A DNA stretch of 64,000 nt from Kordia sp. (GTDB lineage Bacteria; Bacteroidota; Bacteroidia; Flavobacteriales; Flavobacteriaceae), in contig NZ_JAKVBC010000018.1 in the NCBI RefSeq assembly GCF_022447245.1, forward strand, positions 1 through 64,000. Reading direction: 5' to 3'. The position numbers and the translations under genes were made by a program. The stretch's first letter is position 1, and each line of letters starts with the position of its first letter. Positions 55,280-64,000 of the stretch are shown here, one piece after another. The notes under the pieces are model-generated. The model saw only the letters and a list, made by a program, of their open reading frames with translations, did no database searches and was not told the origin of the DNA.

Positions 55280-56533
55280 ATGAATCTACAAGAATTATTT
55301 CATACCGTATATGATTATCTAAAATTCAAAAAGTTTAGTGAAGAAACTGCCATATATTTAAATTTAATTGTTGGTATTTTAGCCATTAGCATTCTTGCTT
55401 TTATCATTGATTATATTACGCGTCGCTTGTTTATTGCCTTAGCATATCGTTTGGCACCACGAACAAAGAATAATTTTGATGATTTTCTGGTTAAGAATAA
55501 AACACCACAAAATTTAGCGCATTTAATCCCTGTATTTTTAATTGAACAAGCGACTCCTTATTTATTTCAAGATTTTCCCGATTTTCAACATAGCTTTTTA
55601 GTAGCGATTGATATTTTCTTAGTGATTTTAATCATTAAGGTGATTAGAAGCATTTTAAATTCGCTTCGAGATTACTTAAAAACGTTGAATTCTTTTAAAG
55701 ACAAACCAATTGACAGTTATATTCAAGTCTTCATGATTTTTGTGTGGACTGTGGGAATTATTTTAAGTTTTTCTATCCTTACGGGAAAATCCATTATTGC
55801 ATTTGTTACTACTTTAGGAGCGCTTTCTGCGGTAATTTTGTTGATTTTTAGAGATACGATTCTCGGTTTTGTAGCCAGTATTCAAGTTGCTGTAAACGAT
55901 ATGGTTCGTATTGGTGATTGGATTACGATTGAAAAATACGGTGCCGATGGTGATGTTGTAGAAATCAATTTGGCTACTGTAAAAGTGCAGAATTTTGATA
56001 AAACCATTAGTACCATTCCCACCTACGCATTAATCTCTGATTCGTTTAAAAACTGGCGTGGGATGAGTGAATCTGGAGGAAGGCGCATTAAACGTTCTAT
56101 TATTATAAAAGCACAAAGCATTCATTACATCACGGACGAAGAAGTAAAATCTTTAGAGAAAATACAATTGATTTCTAATTACATGAAAGGTCGCCAAGAA
56201 GAAATTGCACGGTATAATGTTGATCGTAATATTGATAAATCTTTGCTTATCATCGGACGAAATATGACCAATATCGGTGTATTCCGAAAGTATGTGGAAT
56301 GTTATTTAAACGAGCACCCTGCCATTAACAAAGATATGACGATTATGAGTCGTCAATTGGCGCAAACACCACAAGGAATTCCTTTAGAGATATATGCGTT
56401 TAGCACAGATAAAGTCTGGAAAAACTATGAATATATCATGGGCGATATCTTTGATCATTTGTTGGCAGCGCTTCCCTACTTCAATTTGGAGATATATGAA
56501 TTGAGTGTGGATGATTCGATACGTTCGTCTTAG
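55280..56533 (+). CDS. MscS-type mechanosensitive channel
   Basis: The 417-residue protein has about four to five TM helices. The pore helix region is FVTTLGALSAVILLIFRDTIL, followed by the conserved beta domain (VNDMVRIGDWITIEKYGADG, VVEINLATVKVQNFDKTIST, IPTYALISDSFKNWRG). It belongs to the larger MscS homologues with an extended N-terminal membrane part. It releases solutes under hypo-osmotic shock. A TATCTTTG -7 box lies at about 55255-55262. It is probably monocistronic. Confidence 0.9.
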   Translation: MNLQELFHTVYDYLKFKKFSEETAIYLNLIVGILAISILAFIIDYITRRLFIALAYRLAPRTKNNFDDFLVKNKTPQNLAHLIPVFLIEQATPYLFQDFPDFQHSFLVAIDIFLVILIIKVIRSILNSLRDYLKTLNSFKDKPIDSYIQVFMIFVWTVGIILSFSILTGKSIIAFVTTLGALSAVILLIFRDTILGFVASIQVAVNDMVRIGDWITIEKYGADGDVVEINLATVKVQNFDKTISTIPTYALISDSFKNWRGMSESGGRRIKRSIIIKAQSIHYITDEEVKSLEKIQLISNYMKGRQEEIARYNVDRNIDKSLLIIGRNMTNIGVFRKYVECYLNEHPAINKDMTIMSRQLAQTPQGIPLEIYAFSTDKVWKNYEYIMGDIFDHLLAALPYFNLEIYELSVDDSIRSS

Positions 56534-56847
56534 GTATTTAGTGTTAGAAAGATCCGTTCAAAGTTTATTTTCATTGTCATTAAGAGAGAATATGACGAAG
56601 TAATCTGTTTGAATCATAGCATAATTCTTTTCTGAAACTTACAGACTGTCAAGAGTTTCTATTAAATTTTTGCGATGACGTTTCATGATACTCTGATTAT
56701 CCTATGAAACTTCTCACCACTCTAACTAAATTAATAACATATCAATTCTATAAACCCATAAACAAAATCGATCGTTTAAGCATTGCATGAACTATTTTCT
56801 AAGCAATATGTCGTATCTTTGTAAATAGTTTGGAACAGACCTAAAAA
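56534..56847. other. Intergenic region with one interspersed repeat copy and a -7 element
   Basis: It contains the short repeat at 56576-56606 and, near 56812-56820, a TATCTTTG match to TAnnTTTG, about 30 bp before the DCC gene start at 56848. No open frame of note. Confidence 0.45.
56576..56606 (+). repeat. Short interspersed repeat, copy A
   Basis: GTCATTAAGAG followed by AGAATATGACGAAGTAATCT. It matches, in inverted orientation, the sequence at 58386-58417 and the GTCATTGCGAGG...GAAGCAATCT type of intergenic repeat that is widespread in flavobacterial genomes. Confidence 0.55.
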
Positions 56848-57270
56848 ATGATTGACACACTCCCAAAAGATAAGAAAATAGTACTCTTCGATGGTGTTTG
56901 CAACTTATGCAACGGCTTTGTGGATAAGATCATTTCGCAAGACAAAAAAGATGTATTTCGTTTTGCGTCTTTGCAATCAGAAATTGGCATTGCTATACAG
57001 GAACATTTACAGCTCGATACTTCTCAATTGGATTCCGTAATTTTGTATGTACCCGAAAAAGGAACGTATTATCATAAATCTTCTGCAGCATTCCGAATTT
57101 TAAACGAATTTGGCGGTGCTTGGAAATTGTTGCAAGTCTTTCGAATTCTTCCAAAGTTTATCAATGATTTTGGCTATAATATCGTAGCTAAATATCGTTA
57201 TAAATGGTTTGGTCAAAAGAATACTTGTAGAATGCCAACGCCAGAGGAACGTGCTAGGTTTTTGGGATAG
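56848..57270 (+). CDS. DCC-family (DUF393) thiol-disulfide oxidoreductase-like protein
   Basis: The 140-residue protein carries the family motif DGVCNLCN (residues about 15-22), a CxxC thioredoxin-like site, followed by RFASLQSEIG and the C-terminal block YRWFGQKNTCRMP-like sequence (here KYRYKWFGQKNTCRMPTPEE). The name comes from the D-x-C-x-x-C pattern. The biological role of the family is not well defined; a redox function is likely. It is a single gene. Confidence 0.88.
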   Translation: MIDTLPKDKKIVLFDGVCNLCNGFVDKIISQDKKDVFRFASLQSEIGIAIQEHLQLDTSQLDSVILYVPEKGTYYHKSSAAFRILNEFGGAWKLLQVFRILPKFINDFGYNIVAKYRYKWFGQKNTCRMPTPEERARFLG

Positions 57271-57478
57271 TTATTCTTCTTCGGTGTTTTTTGTTTTTTG
57301 TAAAATGATTCTGCCTTAACTTTTGTACTGTAAAATCTAAGATATTTTATTCAGCAACTACTACTTTCAAACCTTTTACTCAAAAAATCTTCAGTTCGTA
57401 TACTTTTCGCTAAAAAATAAGAAACGTCTTCCTTTTAGCGTTATGATATAGTACTTTTACATTACAACGAATAAAAAC

Positions 57479-58342
57479 ATGAAAAAAAAGTGTATTACAG
57501 TATTTTTTCTTTTGGTAACGATAGTAACATTCGCACAGAAAAAAGAAAAAATTAAAGGAAATAGAGAAGTAACAACAGTGATTTATGAAATTGATCCGTT
57601 TACAACTCTGGAAGTGAAAGAAGAATTGGAAGTTGTGTTATTGAATGGCGAAACTCCAAAAGTAGAAGTGATTGCAGATGAGAATCTTCATGAAGTATTT
57701 AATATAGATGTAGTTGATGGAACGCTGAGTATTTCTACCTCAAAGCAAATTCGCAGTCATAAGAAGCTAGAGATTTTTGTTACAATTTCGAAAGATTTAC
57801 AACGCATTCACGCCGAAAGTGAAGCGGAATTGAAATCTGCAACAACACTAAATATCGATAAAGCAGAGATTAATGTACTTGGTAAAGCAAAAATCGATTT
57901 GCGAATTATAGCAGACTCACTAGCTGTAAATGGTTTTGGAAGAACCAAACAACATTATGAAATTTCGTCTCGCGAATTGATTGTGACTGCATTTGAAGAT
58001 GCAGAAATCATAGGAAATGTAACGGCTACAAAGTTGACTTCGCAAGTAGAGTTTGGAGATGTACAATTGAAAGGACAAACAGATACGTTGTTCTTAGAAG
58101 TGAAAGAGAAAGGGAAATTCATTGCACATGAGTTGCCTTCAAAGGAAATTCACGTTACAGCTACTGAACAAGGAAAAACAGTCCTAAACGCTACCGAACA
58201 AATTACGATTGATGCACATGATCGTTCTGAGATTGACTTATTAGGAAGTCCAAAATCAATTATCATGCATAAATTTAAAGGAGAAGCTGTTTTACGGAAG
58301 ATTAGTGAAGCAAATAAAGGTTTTTTAAAGCGTATCTTTTAA
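57479..58342 (+). CDS. Exported GIN-domain (DUF2807) auto-transporter adhesin-head-like protein
   Basis: The 287-residue protein has a signal peptide ending VTFAQ, then a right-handed beta-helix-like repeat region starting TVIYEIDPFTTLEVKEELEV and VELLNGETPKVEVIAD-like strands. The GIN/DUF2807 family is very common in Bacteroidota, and its role at the envelope is unknown. It is distantly related to the DUF4097-type C-terminus of the gene at 3291. It is a single gene. Confidence 0.82.
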   Translation: MKKKCITVFFLLVTIVTFAQKKEKIKGNREVTTVIYEIDPFTTLEVKEELEVVLLNGETPKVEVIADENLHEVFNIDVVDGTLSISTSKQIRSHKKLEIFVTISKDLQRIHAESEAELKSATTLNIDKAEINVLGKAKIDLRIIADSLAVNGFGRTKQHYEISSRELIVTAFEDAEIIGNVTATKLTSQVEFGDVQLKGQTDTLFLEVKEKGKFIAHELPSKEIHVTATEQGKTVLNATEQITIDAHDRSEIDLLGSPKSIIMHKFKGEAVLRKISEANKGFLKRIF

Positions 58343-58385
58343 GAAGACATATTGTTTTAATGAAGCTATCTGATTCTTTGAAAGC

Positions 58386-58417
58386 AGATTACTTCATAGC
58401 TTATTCCTCGTAATGAC
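58386..58417 (-). repeat. Short interspersed repeat, copy B (inverted)
   Basis: The minus strand reads GTCATTACGAGGAAT and then ends GAAGTAATCT, aligning with copy A at 56576-56606. The intervening gene has its own promoter, so the pair does not look like a transposon end. Confidence 0.55.
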
Positions 58418-58543
58418 ATTTCAAAATGTTGAGTTGAAAACAATATTGAAAATCAAATGGTAAATCTATGATTCTTTGTATCGAAATCTACTCAGAATTA
58501 TGTACTTTCATGCTTTATTAAAAAGTAAAAATAGACAGTTGCT

Positions 58544-59260
58544 ATGGATTTTTTCACCATCATGATTATTTTGATTACGCTTGTAGTCTTTGTATTTATT
58601 GTATTGATCGCGTTTGTAATGAAAAAATCAAAAGATGTAAAGAATGAAGGTTTTTTAGAAGCTGAACGCAAAGAAATGTTACAAAATGTAGTAAAGAAGC
58701 GTAAAAAACTGATCCCTCACAAAGCCGAATACTATTTGCAAATTACAGATGCAATGACGTTTCAACGCATCGAAGATGTTAGAAGCATCCGAATTTCTGG
58801 ACTTTTATACAATACAAGTCGAAAACCCATTGTTGCTTTTGAACGTGTAGAACGCGGCAAAAATGCTACAGGACAACTTGTTGCGCTGACCAAAAAACAA
58901 GAATTTATATATGAGTTTTTAGGCTTAGATATTTCTATAATTTGTGATGGTGAATTGTTAGGCACATGGGATTCTAAAGGAATTCTAAATGATGCCAATA
59001 AAAAAACTATTGGAAAACTGCAACGCACACAAGAAACCAATACGTTGTCATTGCATGATAGAAATTTGGCAAGTATCAAAAAAGCACCTTTATATGATCA
59101 TATTGCTAAAATTTCAGAGGTTTCAGAGGTTTTTGAGGGATTAAATAATGGTACTTCACTCCTAACCCTTAATGATACTCCAAATACTGAAGAGGAAAAT
59201 TGGGTATTGGCATTGGGCATTTTTGAGATTGCTTTCTACGGAAATACGACAGTTAACTAA
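58544..59260 (+). CDS. Hypothetical membrane-anchored protein
   Basis: The 238-residue protein has one N-terminal TM helix (about 4-26) and a cytoplasmic or exported domain. The domain starts with a charged helix (EAERKEMLQNVVKKRKKL), then beta-rich sequence (FLGLDISIICDGELLGTWDS, GILNDANKKTIGKLQR). No family is recognised. The stretch from about 85 to 170 looks like a compact beta domain. Neighbours give no functional clue. Confidence 0.65.
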   Translation: MDFFTIMIILITLVVFVFIVLIAFVMKKSKDVKNEGFLEAERKEMLQNVVKKRKKLIPHKAEYYLQITDAMTFQRIEDVRSIRISGLLYNTSRKPIVAFERVERGKNATGQLVALTKKQEFIYEFLGLDISIICDGELLGTWDSKGILNDANKKTIGKLQRTQETNTLSLHDRNLASIKKAPLYDHIAKISEVSEVFEGLNNGTSLLTLNDTPNTEEENWVLALGIFEIAFYGNTTVN

Positions 59261-59342
59261 ATGAAACGACCCGTTTACGCATTCATAGTTTCGTTTTACG
59301 GTTGATTTACATAGCTTTAAATCATCAATAATTAATCAAATT

Positions 59343-59783
59343 ATGAAAAGAATCTATTTAAGTTGCTTACTATGCATATGTATGTTAATAAGCTATGCAC
59401 AAACGCAAAACAACAATGTTGTTGTGACAGAAACCAACGAATCGATTGTTCCATTTATTGACAAATTGCAAAATGGCGAACAATTCACCATTCATTATTC
59501 TTCCACAGGTTGTTTTCACAATACGAAAGAAACGATGAAGTTTCAGCGCGAAAACAATACCTATTATGTTATTTTCAACAAAGAGAAAAAAGCACTCGAC
59601 GATAATTTTATAGAAAACATACGAGATTTTGAAAAACAACTCGCGCAACAAAATAATATGGGTTGCACTACTGTAGATAATTATTTAATGATTTACAATG
59701 ATGTGCAACGAATTGCTGCCGATGGAAGTTGTTCTTGGAATGGGTATAGTAAATTGAAAAAATTATTTGGCTTTACAGCATAA
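59343..59783 (+). CDS. Hypothetical secreted protein
   Basis: The 146-residue protein has a signal peptide (MKRIYLSCLLCICMLISYAQ). The mature domain has the pattern FTIHYSSTGCFHNTKETMKF, then YYVIFNKEKKALDD, and two further Cys (MGCTT, GSCSWNG), so two disulfides are possible. The family is not recognised. A terminator follows the stop. Confidence 0.7.
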   Translation: MKRIYLSCLLCICMLISYAQTQNNNVVVTETNESIVPFIDKLQNGEQFTIHYSSTGCFHNTKETMKFQRENNTYYVIFNKEKKALDDNFIENIRDFEKQLAQQNNMGCTTVDNYLMIYNDVQRIAADGSCSWNGYSKLKKLFGFTA

Positions 59784-59803
59784 ACTTAATTCTCAGTAAT
59801 TAA

Positions 59804-59836
59804 AAAAGCGCCAATTCAATATGAATTGACGCTTTT
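59804..59836 (+). terminator. Rho-independent terminator
   Basis: AAAAGCGCCAATTCA and TGAATTGACGCTTTT form a 15-bp stem with one mismatch and a 3-base loop. It lies 20 bp after the stop at 59783, and can also serve the minus-strand peptide frame ending at 59870. Confidence 0.8.
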
Positions 59837-59869
59837 AGTCAGTCTCCTAAAACTTGTGGTTGTGTTAGA

Positions 59870-60058
59870 TTATACGATGTGACTTGGACAACAAAATCCA
59901 CCACCTAAATAAATCCAACCTAGAGGACAGTCACCACTTCTTTCGCAATAAAGCATTATTCCTCCTTTGATTTTTAAAGTAGGAATAAACAACAATAGAA
60001 ATGTTAATCCCGGTAGAAATTCACAAATTTTTATAAAGGTTGATATTTTGATGTACAT
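59870..60058 (-). CDS. Candidate lanthipeptide-type or Cys-rich small peptide
   Basis: The open frame gives 62 residues. Its second half, LKIKGG then IMLYCERSGDCPLGWIYLGG, GFCCPSHIV, has the KGG leader end seen in the other precursors of this window and a four-Cys core. The first half is hydrophobic and unlike a leader. A one-base shift near 60000 would give a different upstream sequence, so the gene may be frameshifted. The core alone argues that this is a RiPP gene, intact or decayed. Confidence 0.4.
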   Translation of the reverse strand: MYIKISTFIKICEFLPGLTFLLLFIPTLKIKGGIMLYCERSGDCPLGWIYLGGGFCCPSHIV

Positions 60059-60064
60059 TCATAA

Positions 60065-60097
60065 AAAAACATGCTAAATTATAGTTTGCATGTTTTT
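60065..60097 (-). terminator. Rho-independent terminator of the DUF2541-like gene
   Basis: AAAAACATGC and GCATGTTTTT form a perfect 10-bp stem around a 13-base loop, with a T run on the minus strand. It lies 34 bp past the stop of the gene at 60131. Confidence 0.75.
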
Positions 60098-60130
60098 CAT
60101 TATTATAAAAATCAACAATAAATCGTTGCT

Positions 60131-60568
60131 TTATCTACCAAATACGTGAACGGTCGCTCTACTTTTAGAATTATTTTTTGTGTCGTAGATAAATGTAATT
60201 TTTTTAATAATTCTATTACGTCCATCCAAATCAATGACACGTGAATTACTCCTTCTGTTAAAATTATGTCTTAGTTTGATTTCTTCTTTGGAACCATTTC
60301 CATAATGCACTACCATTCTATGCATATTTAATGCTCCTTTTGAAACTACTAGTTTTAGTTTTTTAAATGTTCCTTCATGTTTTCCTAAACGAATCACATC
60401 TTTGTCTAGTTTGTAATTAACTTTTTTACTTCCGAGTTTTTCCCACTTCCATTTGCTTACAAAAGTATCTGTTGATATGCTCTTAAAACTAGACAATCCA
60501 ATCCATAAAATGGCACTCAAAATAAAGGTTGCAAATAATCTCATAATATTCCTTTTTAAAGTTATCAA
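60131..60568 (-). CDS. Secreted hypothetical protein, DUF2541-like
   Basis: The 145-residue frame is probably translated from Met9 (MRLFATFILSAILWIGL), which begins the signal peptide. The mature part is one all-beta domain: WEKLGSKKVNYKLDKDVIRL, FKKLKLVVSKGALNMHRM, VIDLDGRNRIIKKITFIYDT. The pattern of basic residues and IKKITFxYDTKNNSKSRATV resembles the DUF2541 family of unknown function. It is a single gene with its own terminator. Confidence 0.7.
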   Translation of the reverse strand: MITLKRNIMRLFATFILSAILWIGLSSFKSISTDTFVSKWKWEKLGSKKVNYKLDKDVIRLGKHEGTFKKLKLVVSKGALNMHRMVVHYGNGSKEEIKLRHNFNRRSNSRVIDLDGRNRIIKKITFIYDTKNNSKSRATVHVFGR

Positions 60569-60595
60569 TTTGTGTTTACATAGACGTTTGTTTCT

Positions 60596-61210
60596 ATGAC
60601 TTACAAATTGAAAAAAGGTTTAATGATATTTATTTTTAGATTTTTGGAAATTATAAATAGCTTTTTGGAAGAAATATCGTTTGATGTGCCCAATTTCAAT
60701 ATAACTTTAAAATTGTTCATTTTAAAATTTACGTTTATGAAGCAAAACATTCCCTTGATTTTTATTCATGTTTTATGGTATCCTTGTTGTCAGCTTTCTG
60801 ATCAAAAATATAAGAATCAGCAAACAATGAAAGATTTATATTTTTATGATATTGATGGCAATTGCTTTTCTTTACAAAATATTAAACAAGTATGGAGTAT
60901 TTATATCAAAGCACATAGCAAACTAATAGGTTTGAATACATTTAAAGTTAAATATCTTAGGATCAAATCTTGTACAGATATTGTAACCGGCAAAAAACAT
61001 CAGCTATTAATTGGTTACACTAATAAGAAACGCATAAAAATAACCTGCAAATTAAACCTTTACAAAGATGCCTTTCGTTTCGACAATGAAATCGCTATTT
61101 ACCATAACTGCAGTACAGTATCAGACATACAAATTAAAGATGGATGTTGGATATTAAGAAATGATACGCAACACAATCAACAAATAATTGAAATGATACC
61201 ATTACATTAG
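60596..61210 (+). CDS. Hypothetical protein, start uncertain
   Basis: The longest frame has 204 residues. The first 48 are irregular, and Met48 (60737; MKQNIPLIFIHVLWYPCCQ, a possible signal) or Met79 (60830; MKDLYFYDIDGNCFSLQNI) are more likely starts. The C-terminal 125 residues are beta-rich with several Cys (SCTD, ITCK, HNCS, DGCW). The family is not recognised. It is divergent from the DUF2541-like gene and convergent with the next. Confidence 0.5.
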   Translation: MTYKLKKGLMIFIFRFLEIINSFLEEISFDVPNFNITLKLFILKFTFMKQNIPLIFIHVLWYPCCQLSDQKYKNQQTMKDLYFYDIDGNCFSLQNIKQVWSIYIKAHSKLIGLNTFKVKYLRIKSCTDIVTGKKHQLLIGYTNKKRIKITCKLNLYKDAFRFDNEIAIYHNCSTVSDIQIKDGCWILRNDTQHNQQIIEMIPLH

Positions 61211-61218
61211 CTACTATA

Positions 61219-61809
61219 TTATTGGCATTTTTCGTTATAAAATTTCACAACTTCTTCAATATGTCTTGATTTAAATTCTCTTTTGTGTATCTTTTCTGTC
61301 AATTTAGTGCAGTCTGCAAAGAAGGTAGTTGCTACTTTTTTAAAATCTGCACTCGAAAATGCGCCTGTGGTCGTTATATGCGTTACTTCTGTATCGTTTG
61401 GTCGTTTTACATAATAATCAACTACATCCATTGCCATCATTGACATTCCATTGATTCCGTCAAATCCAGATGTAACATCTTCATATAAACAGACTTTTCC
61501 TAGGATTGTTTCTTCAAATACCCTTCCTTTATCTTTTCCTGCAATTTTAAAGTAACGATAGGTCTTTATATTGTTTCTTGAATGTGCTACTTTTATATAA
61601 TCGATATCAGTATACAAGATTTTTTTGCCTTTTGCTTTTTTATAGGGTTTGTATTTGTAAAAATCTCCTCTAAACTTCCCTACTCCTTTTAGTTCTTCTC
61701 CTGAATGTAGTTTAATTTCACAGTAATCAAATTGAGCACTAAGCGTTTGTACCGTAAAAATGCAGATGAATACTAGGATTATTTTTTTCATGTATAGAAG
61801 TTTATTCAA
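61219..61809 (-). CDS. Secreted hypothetical protein
   Basis: The 196-residue frame is probably translated from Met7 (61791; MKKIILVFICIFTVQTLSAQ, a clean signal peptide). The mature part begins with a small beta domain (IKLHSGEELKGVGKFRGDFY, KKILYTDIDYIKVAHSRNN). The C-terminal half is helical (FKKVATTFFADCTKLTEKI). The family is not recognised. It is a single gene between the hypothetical gene at 60596 and the topoisomerase gene. Confidence 0.68.
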   Translation of the reverse strand: MNKLLYMKKIILVFICIFTVQTLSAQFDYCEIKLHSGEELKGVGKFRGDFYKYKPYKKAKGKKILYTDIDYIKVAHSRNNIKTYRYFKIAGKDKGRVFEETILGKVCLYEDVTSGFDGINGMSMMAMDVVDYYVKRPNDTEVTHITTTGAFSSADFKKVATTFFADCTKLTEKIHKREFKSRHIEEVVKFYNEKCQ

Positions 61810-62014
61810 TTATTTTATGGCTTAAGGATAGCAAAAAATATTCCAATAAATGTTTTTTGATTTTATGATTTGAAAAGGTGAACATTTGAAGGTTTTATTC
61901 CAAAAGTCGCATGTTAACGTACCAAAAACGTAATATTAGCTTGTCGAATTGAAGCATGTCCAATATACTCAAAAGAGCAAAGCGATCTAAAAGCCTAGCG
62001 CGTCCAACTACTAT

Positions 62015-64000
62015 CTAAAACAAACCAATTTGTCCATCATCTGTTACAGGCCCATTTTCGGTATCGTTATCACCTTTTACAGTTTCTTCGTCGACCACTT
62101 CCATTTCTTCTGCTGGCACTTCTTGTTCTTCTTCATAAGGCAACGATTCTAAGGCATTAATTTGCCTTACTTTATCTGTTGTCAATTGATTTCCGAGTGC
62201 TTTGATACCTTTCACAGAAATAAATTCTTCCAAATTAACTTCCATATTTGGCTTTTGTTCTTTTCCGCGTTGCTTGTAGAATACCACTTCTGCCATTGGT
62301 CGCCAATCGGTCATAATCAACTCTAATTGCGATTTTGGATGTTCAGTAATAAACTTTTCTGTTTTAGTAGCATGTTCTACCAAGAAGCGTTTTACATAAT
62401 AGCGTTCTTTTTCGCCATCGTAATAAATTGCAGAAATTGGTTTTTCAGGATTCCATTTTTCCAATACAATCATATCACTGTCAAAATGTGCAGTGAGCTC
62501 TGGTAAAATCGTTTTTACTTCTCCTTTTTGATTGATAATGAGTAAACGATCTTCACCTCTAAATTCACCAATCAATTCACCTCTAGCATCTACATTGAGA
62601 CGTTGTACGGTATTGTCAAACCAGATTTTACGAGGTTTTAAGGTAGAAACTCCTTTTTCTTTTAGTTCTACACGTTTGATAGAATATTTTGTGACGATGT
62701 TTCCTTTTACGCCTCTTCCTTTGATGTTTAAATCAGCAAAGTCCAAATCCCATTTGAGTTTCTTAATACTTCCTGCTTGACGTAATAAGATTGTCACTAC
62801 TTCTGCTTCTCCATTTGGATTGGCAGTAAAATAGGTAACCATAGAACCTTTTTTACCTTGCGTTAAATCGTATTCTTTATCACGTGTAACACTTGTAACC
62901 GCAAAACGTTTGATATAACTTGCACCACCTTTTCCGTCACGGTAAATCATGTTGTAAATGGTACGCTTATCTTTTTTCTTAAAGATAGCAACGTGAATAA
63001 TATTTTTTCCAATAAATGTTTTGGAGTCTACACGTGTAACTTGCATTTTTCCATCACGTGTAAATACGATAATATCATCAATATCAGCACAATCCGTTAC
63101 ATATTCATCTTTTCGAAGCGATGTTCCAATAAAGCCTTCTTCCCTATTTACATAGAGTTTTGTGTTACGGATCACTACTTTTCGTGCGTCTACATCGTCA
63201 AAGATTCTGATTTCTGTTTTACGCTCTTTTCCTTCTCCGTATTGCTTTTTTAAACGCTTAAAGTAATCAATCGCATATTCGATTAAGTGTGCTAAATGAT
63301 GTCTTACTTCCGCTATTGATTCTTCCAAAGCATCAATTTTTTGCTGCGCTTTGTCAATATCAAATTTAGAAATACGCTTGATTCGAATTTCTGTCAAACG
63401 TGTGATATCTTCTACCGTTACCTCTCGTTTTAAATGTGTGATGTGTGGCTTCAACCCTTCATCAATTGCATTGATAACACCTTCCCATGTTTCTTCTTCC
63501 TCAATTTCACGATAGATTCTATTTTCAATAAAAATTCGCTCTAAAGAGGCAAAATGCCATTGTTCCTGAAGTTCTCCTAATTGAATTTCTAATTCAGATT
63601 TCAATAATTCAACAGTATGTTCAGTTGAGCGACGCAACATTTCCGAAACACCAATAAACAACGGTTTATTATCAAAAATGATACAACCTAATGGCGAAAT
63701 AGAACTTTCGCAATTGGTAAATGCATACAACGCATCAATCGTTTTATCTGGTGAGATATTATTTGGCAAATGCACTAAAATTTCAACATCAGCCGCCGTA
63801 TTATCTTCTATTTTTTTAATCTTAATTTTACCCTTATCATTCGCTTTTAAGATCGATTCAATCAACGACGTTGTATTGGTCGCAAATGGAATTTCTGTAA
63901 TGACTAAGGTGTTTTTATCTCGCTGTGAAATTTTAGCACGCACACGTACTTTTCCTCCACGCAATCCATCATTATAATTGCTCACATCCATAATTCCCGA
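62015..64000 (-). CDS. parC: Type II topoisomerase A subunit (topoisomerase IV ParC-like), C-terminal part
   Basis: The frame is open to the right edge, so the N-terminus with the catalytic Tyr is missing; about 660 residues are visible. They cover the end of the breakage-reunion core (DGLRGGKVRVRAKISQRDKN), the coiled-coil arm (about residues 130-260) and the C-terminal beta-pinwheel (from about 265; GYxGxS-like blades such as GKMQVTRVDSKTFIG). The end is acidic and closes with DGQIGLF, a form typical of flavobacterial ParC rather than GyrA. No clear GyrA box is seen. The assignment over GyrA is therefore probable, not certain. Confidence 0.85.
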   Translation of the reverse strand, partial: SGIMDVSNYNDGLRGGKVRVRAKISQRDKNTLVITEIPFATNTTSLIESILKANDKGKIKIKKIEDNTAADVEILVHLPNNISPDKTIDALYAFTNCESSISPLGCIIFDNKPLFIGVSEMLRRSTEHTVELLKSELEIQLGELQEQWHFASLERIFIENRIYREIEEEETWEGVINAIDEGLKPHITHLKREVTVEDITRLTEIRIKRISKFDIDKAQQKIDALEESIAEVRHHLAHLIEYAIDYFKRLKKQYGEGKERKTEIRIFDDVDARKVVIRNTKLYVNREEGFIGTSLRKDEYVTDCADIDDIIVFTRDGKMQVTRVDSKTFIGKNIIHVAIFKKKDKRTIYNMIYRDGKGGASYIKRFAVTSVTRDKEYDLTQGKKGSMVTYFTANPNGEAEVVTILLRQAGSIKKLKWDLDFADLNIKGRGVKGNIVTKYSIKRVELKEKGVSTLKPRKIWFDNTVQRLNVDARGELIGEFRGEDRLLIINQKGEVKTILPELTAHFDSDMIVLEKWNPEKPISAIYYDGEKERYYVKRFLVEHATKTEKFITEHPKSQLELIMTDWRPMAEVVFYKQRGKEQKPNMEVNLEEFISVKGIKALGNQLTTDKVRQINALESLPYEEEQEVPAEEMEVVDEETVKGDNDTENGPVTDDGQIGLF

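Overview
The window is chromosomal DNA of a marine member of the Flavobacteriaceae (Bacteroidota), most like Kordia. The basis is low G+C content, SusC/SusD pairs, type IX secretion (T9SS) C-terminal domains, TAnnTTTG-type -7 promoter boxes, Asp/Glu-rich lipoprotein N-termini after the lipid Cys, and several class I lanthipeptide-type precursors with a KGG/NGG leader end. The genus is an inference; the sequence contains no rRNA.

Layout. 1-3250: paralogous anchored proteins, a membrane protein, and a NarL-type histidine kinase/response regulator pair. 3291-5881 (minus): ECF sigma factor, membrane anti-sigma-like protein and an effector with a DUF4097-type adhesin domain. 6159-9640: a decayed stretch with a nonsense-mutated lanthipeptide precursor, a frameshifted sensor-propeller fragment, other gene remnants, one intact DedA-like small exporter and one intact lanthipeptide-type precursor. 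9730-13099: housekeeping genes (pdxH-like, ECF sigma with a membrane partner, HAD phosphatase, upp). 13226-15047: a frameshifted peptide precursor, small secreted proteins, a stop-interrupted two-TM protein and an AraC remnant. 15113-17083: a T9SS-secreted endonuclease I. 17172-19237: LacI regulator and a T9SS protein with two starch-binding-like domains.

19350-49407 is a large polysaccharide utilisation locus for laminarin (beta-1,3/1,6-glucan). One operon carries susC, susD, a surface glycan-binding protein and a GH16. A second carries a glycosidase fused to an outer-membrane barrel, SGBPs, GH16, a large GH149/GH161-type phosphorylase, a lipoprotein GH17, GH30, an MFS sugar symporter, two cytoplasmic GH17 enzymes and a T9SS carbohydrate-binding protein. 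A one-component SusR-like regulator (beta-propeller, Y_Y_Y, TM, HTH) sits beside susC. Both operons begin with the same promoter architecture: two 11-bp operator repeats, two further boxes and a TATGTTTTTTG box at nearly identical spacing. Together the genes bind and cut laminarin outside, import fragments by SusCD, trim them in the periplasm, move them inward by MFS and finish by hydrolysis and phosphorolysis in the cytoplasm.

49621-53523 holds the most unusual unit: a 919-aa exported coiled-coil protein overlapped by two exported phage-tail-collar-like proteins, with no prophage around it. After that come a PLP decarboxylase, an MscS channel, a DCC oxidoreductase, several small secreted or anchored proteins, and the C-terminal two thirds of a type II topoisomerase A subunit (parC-like) running off the right edge.
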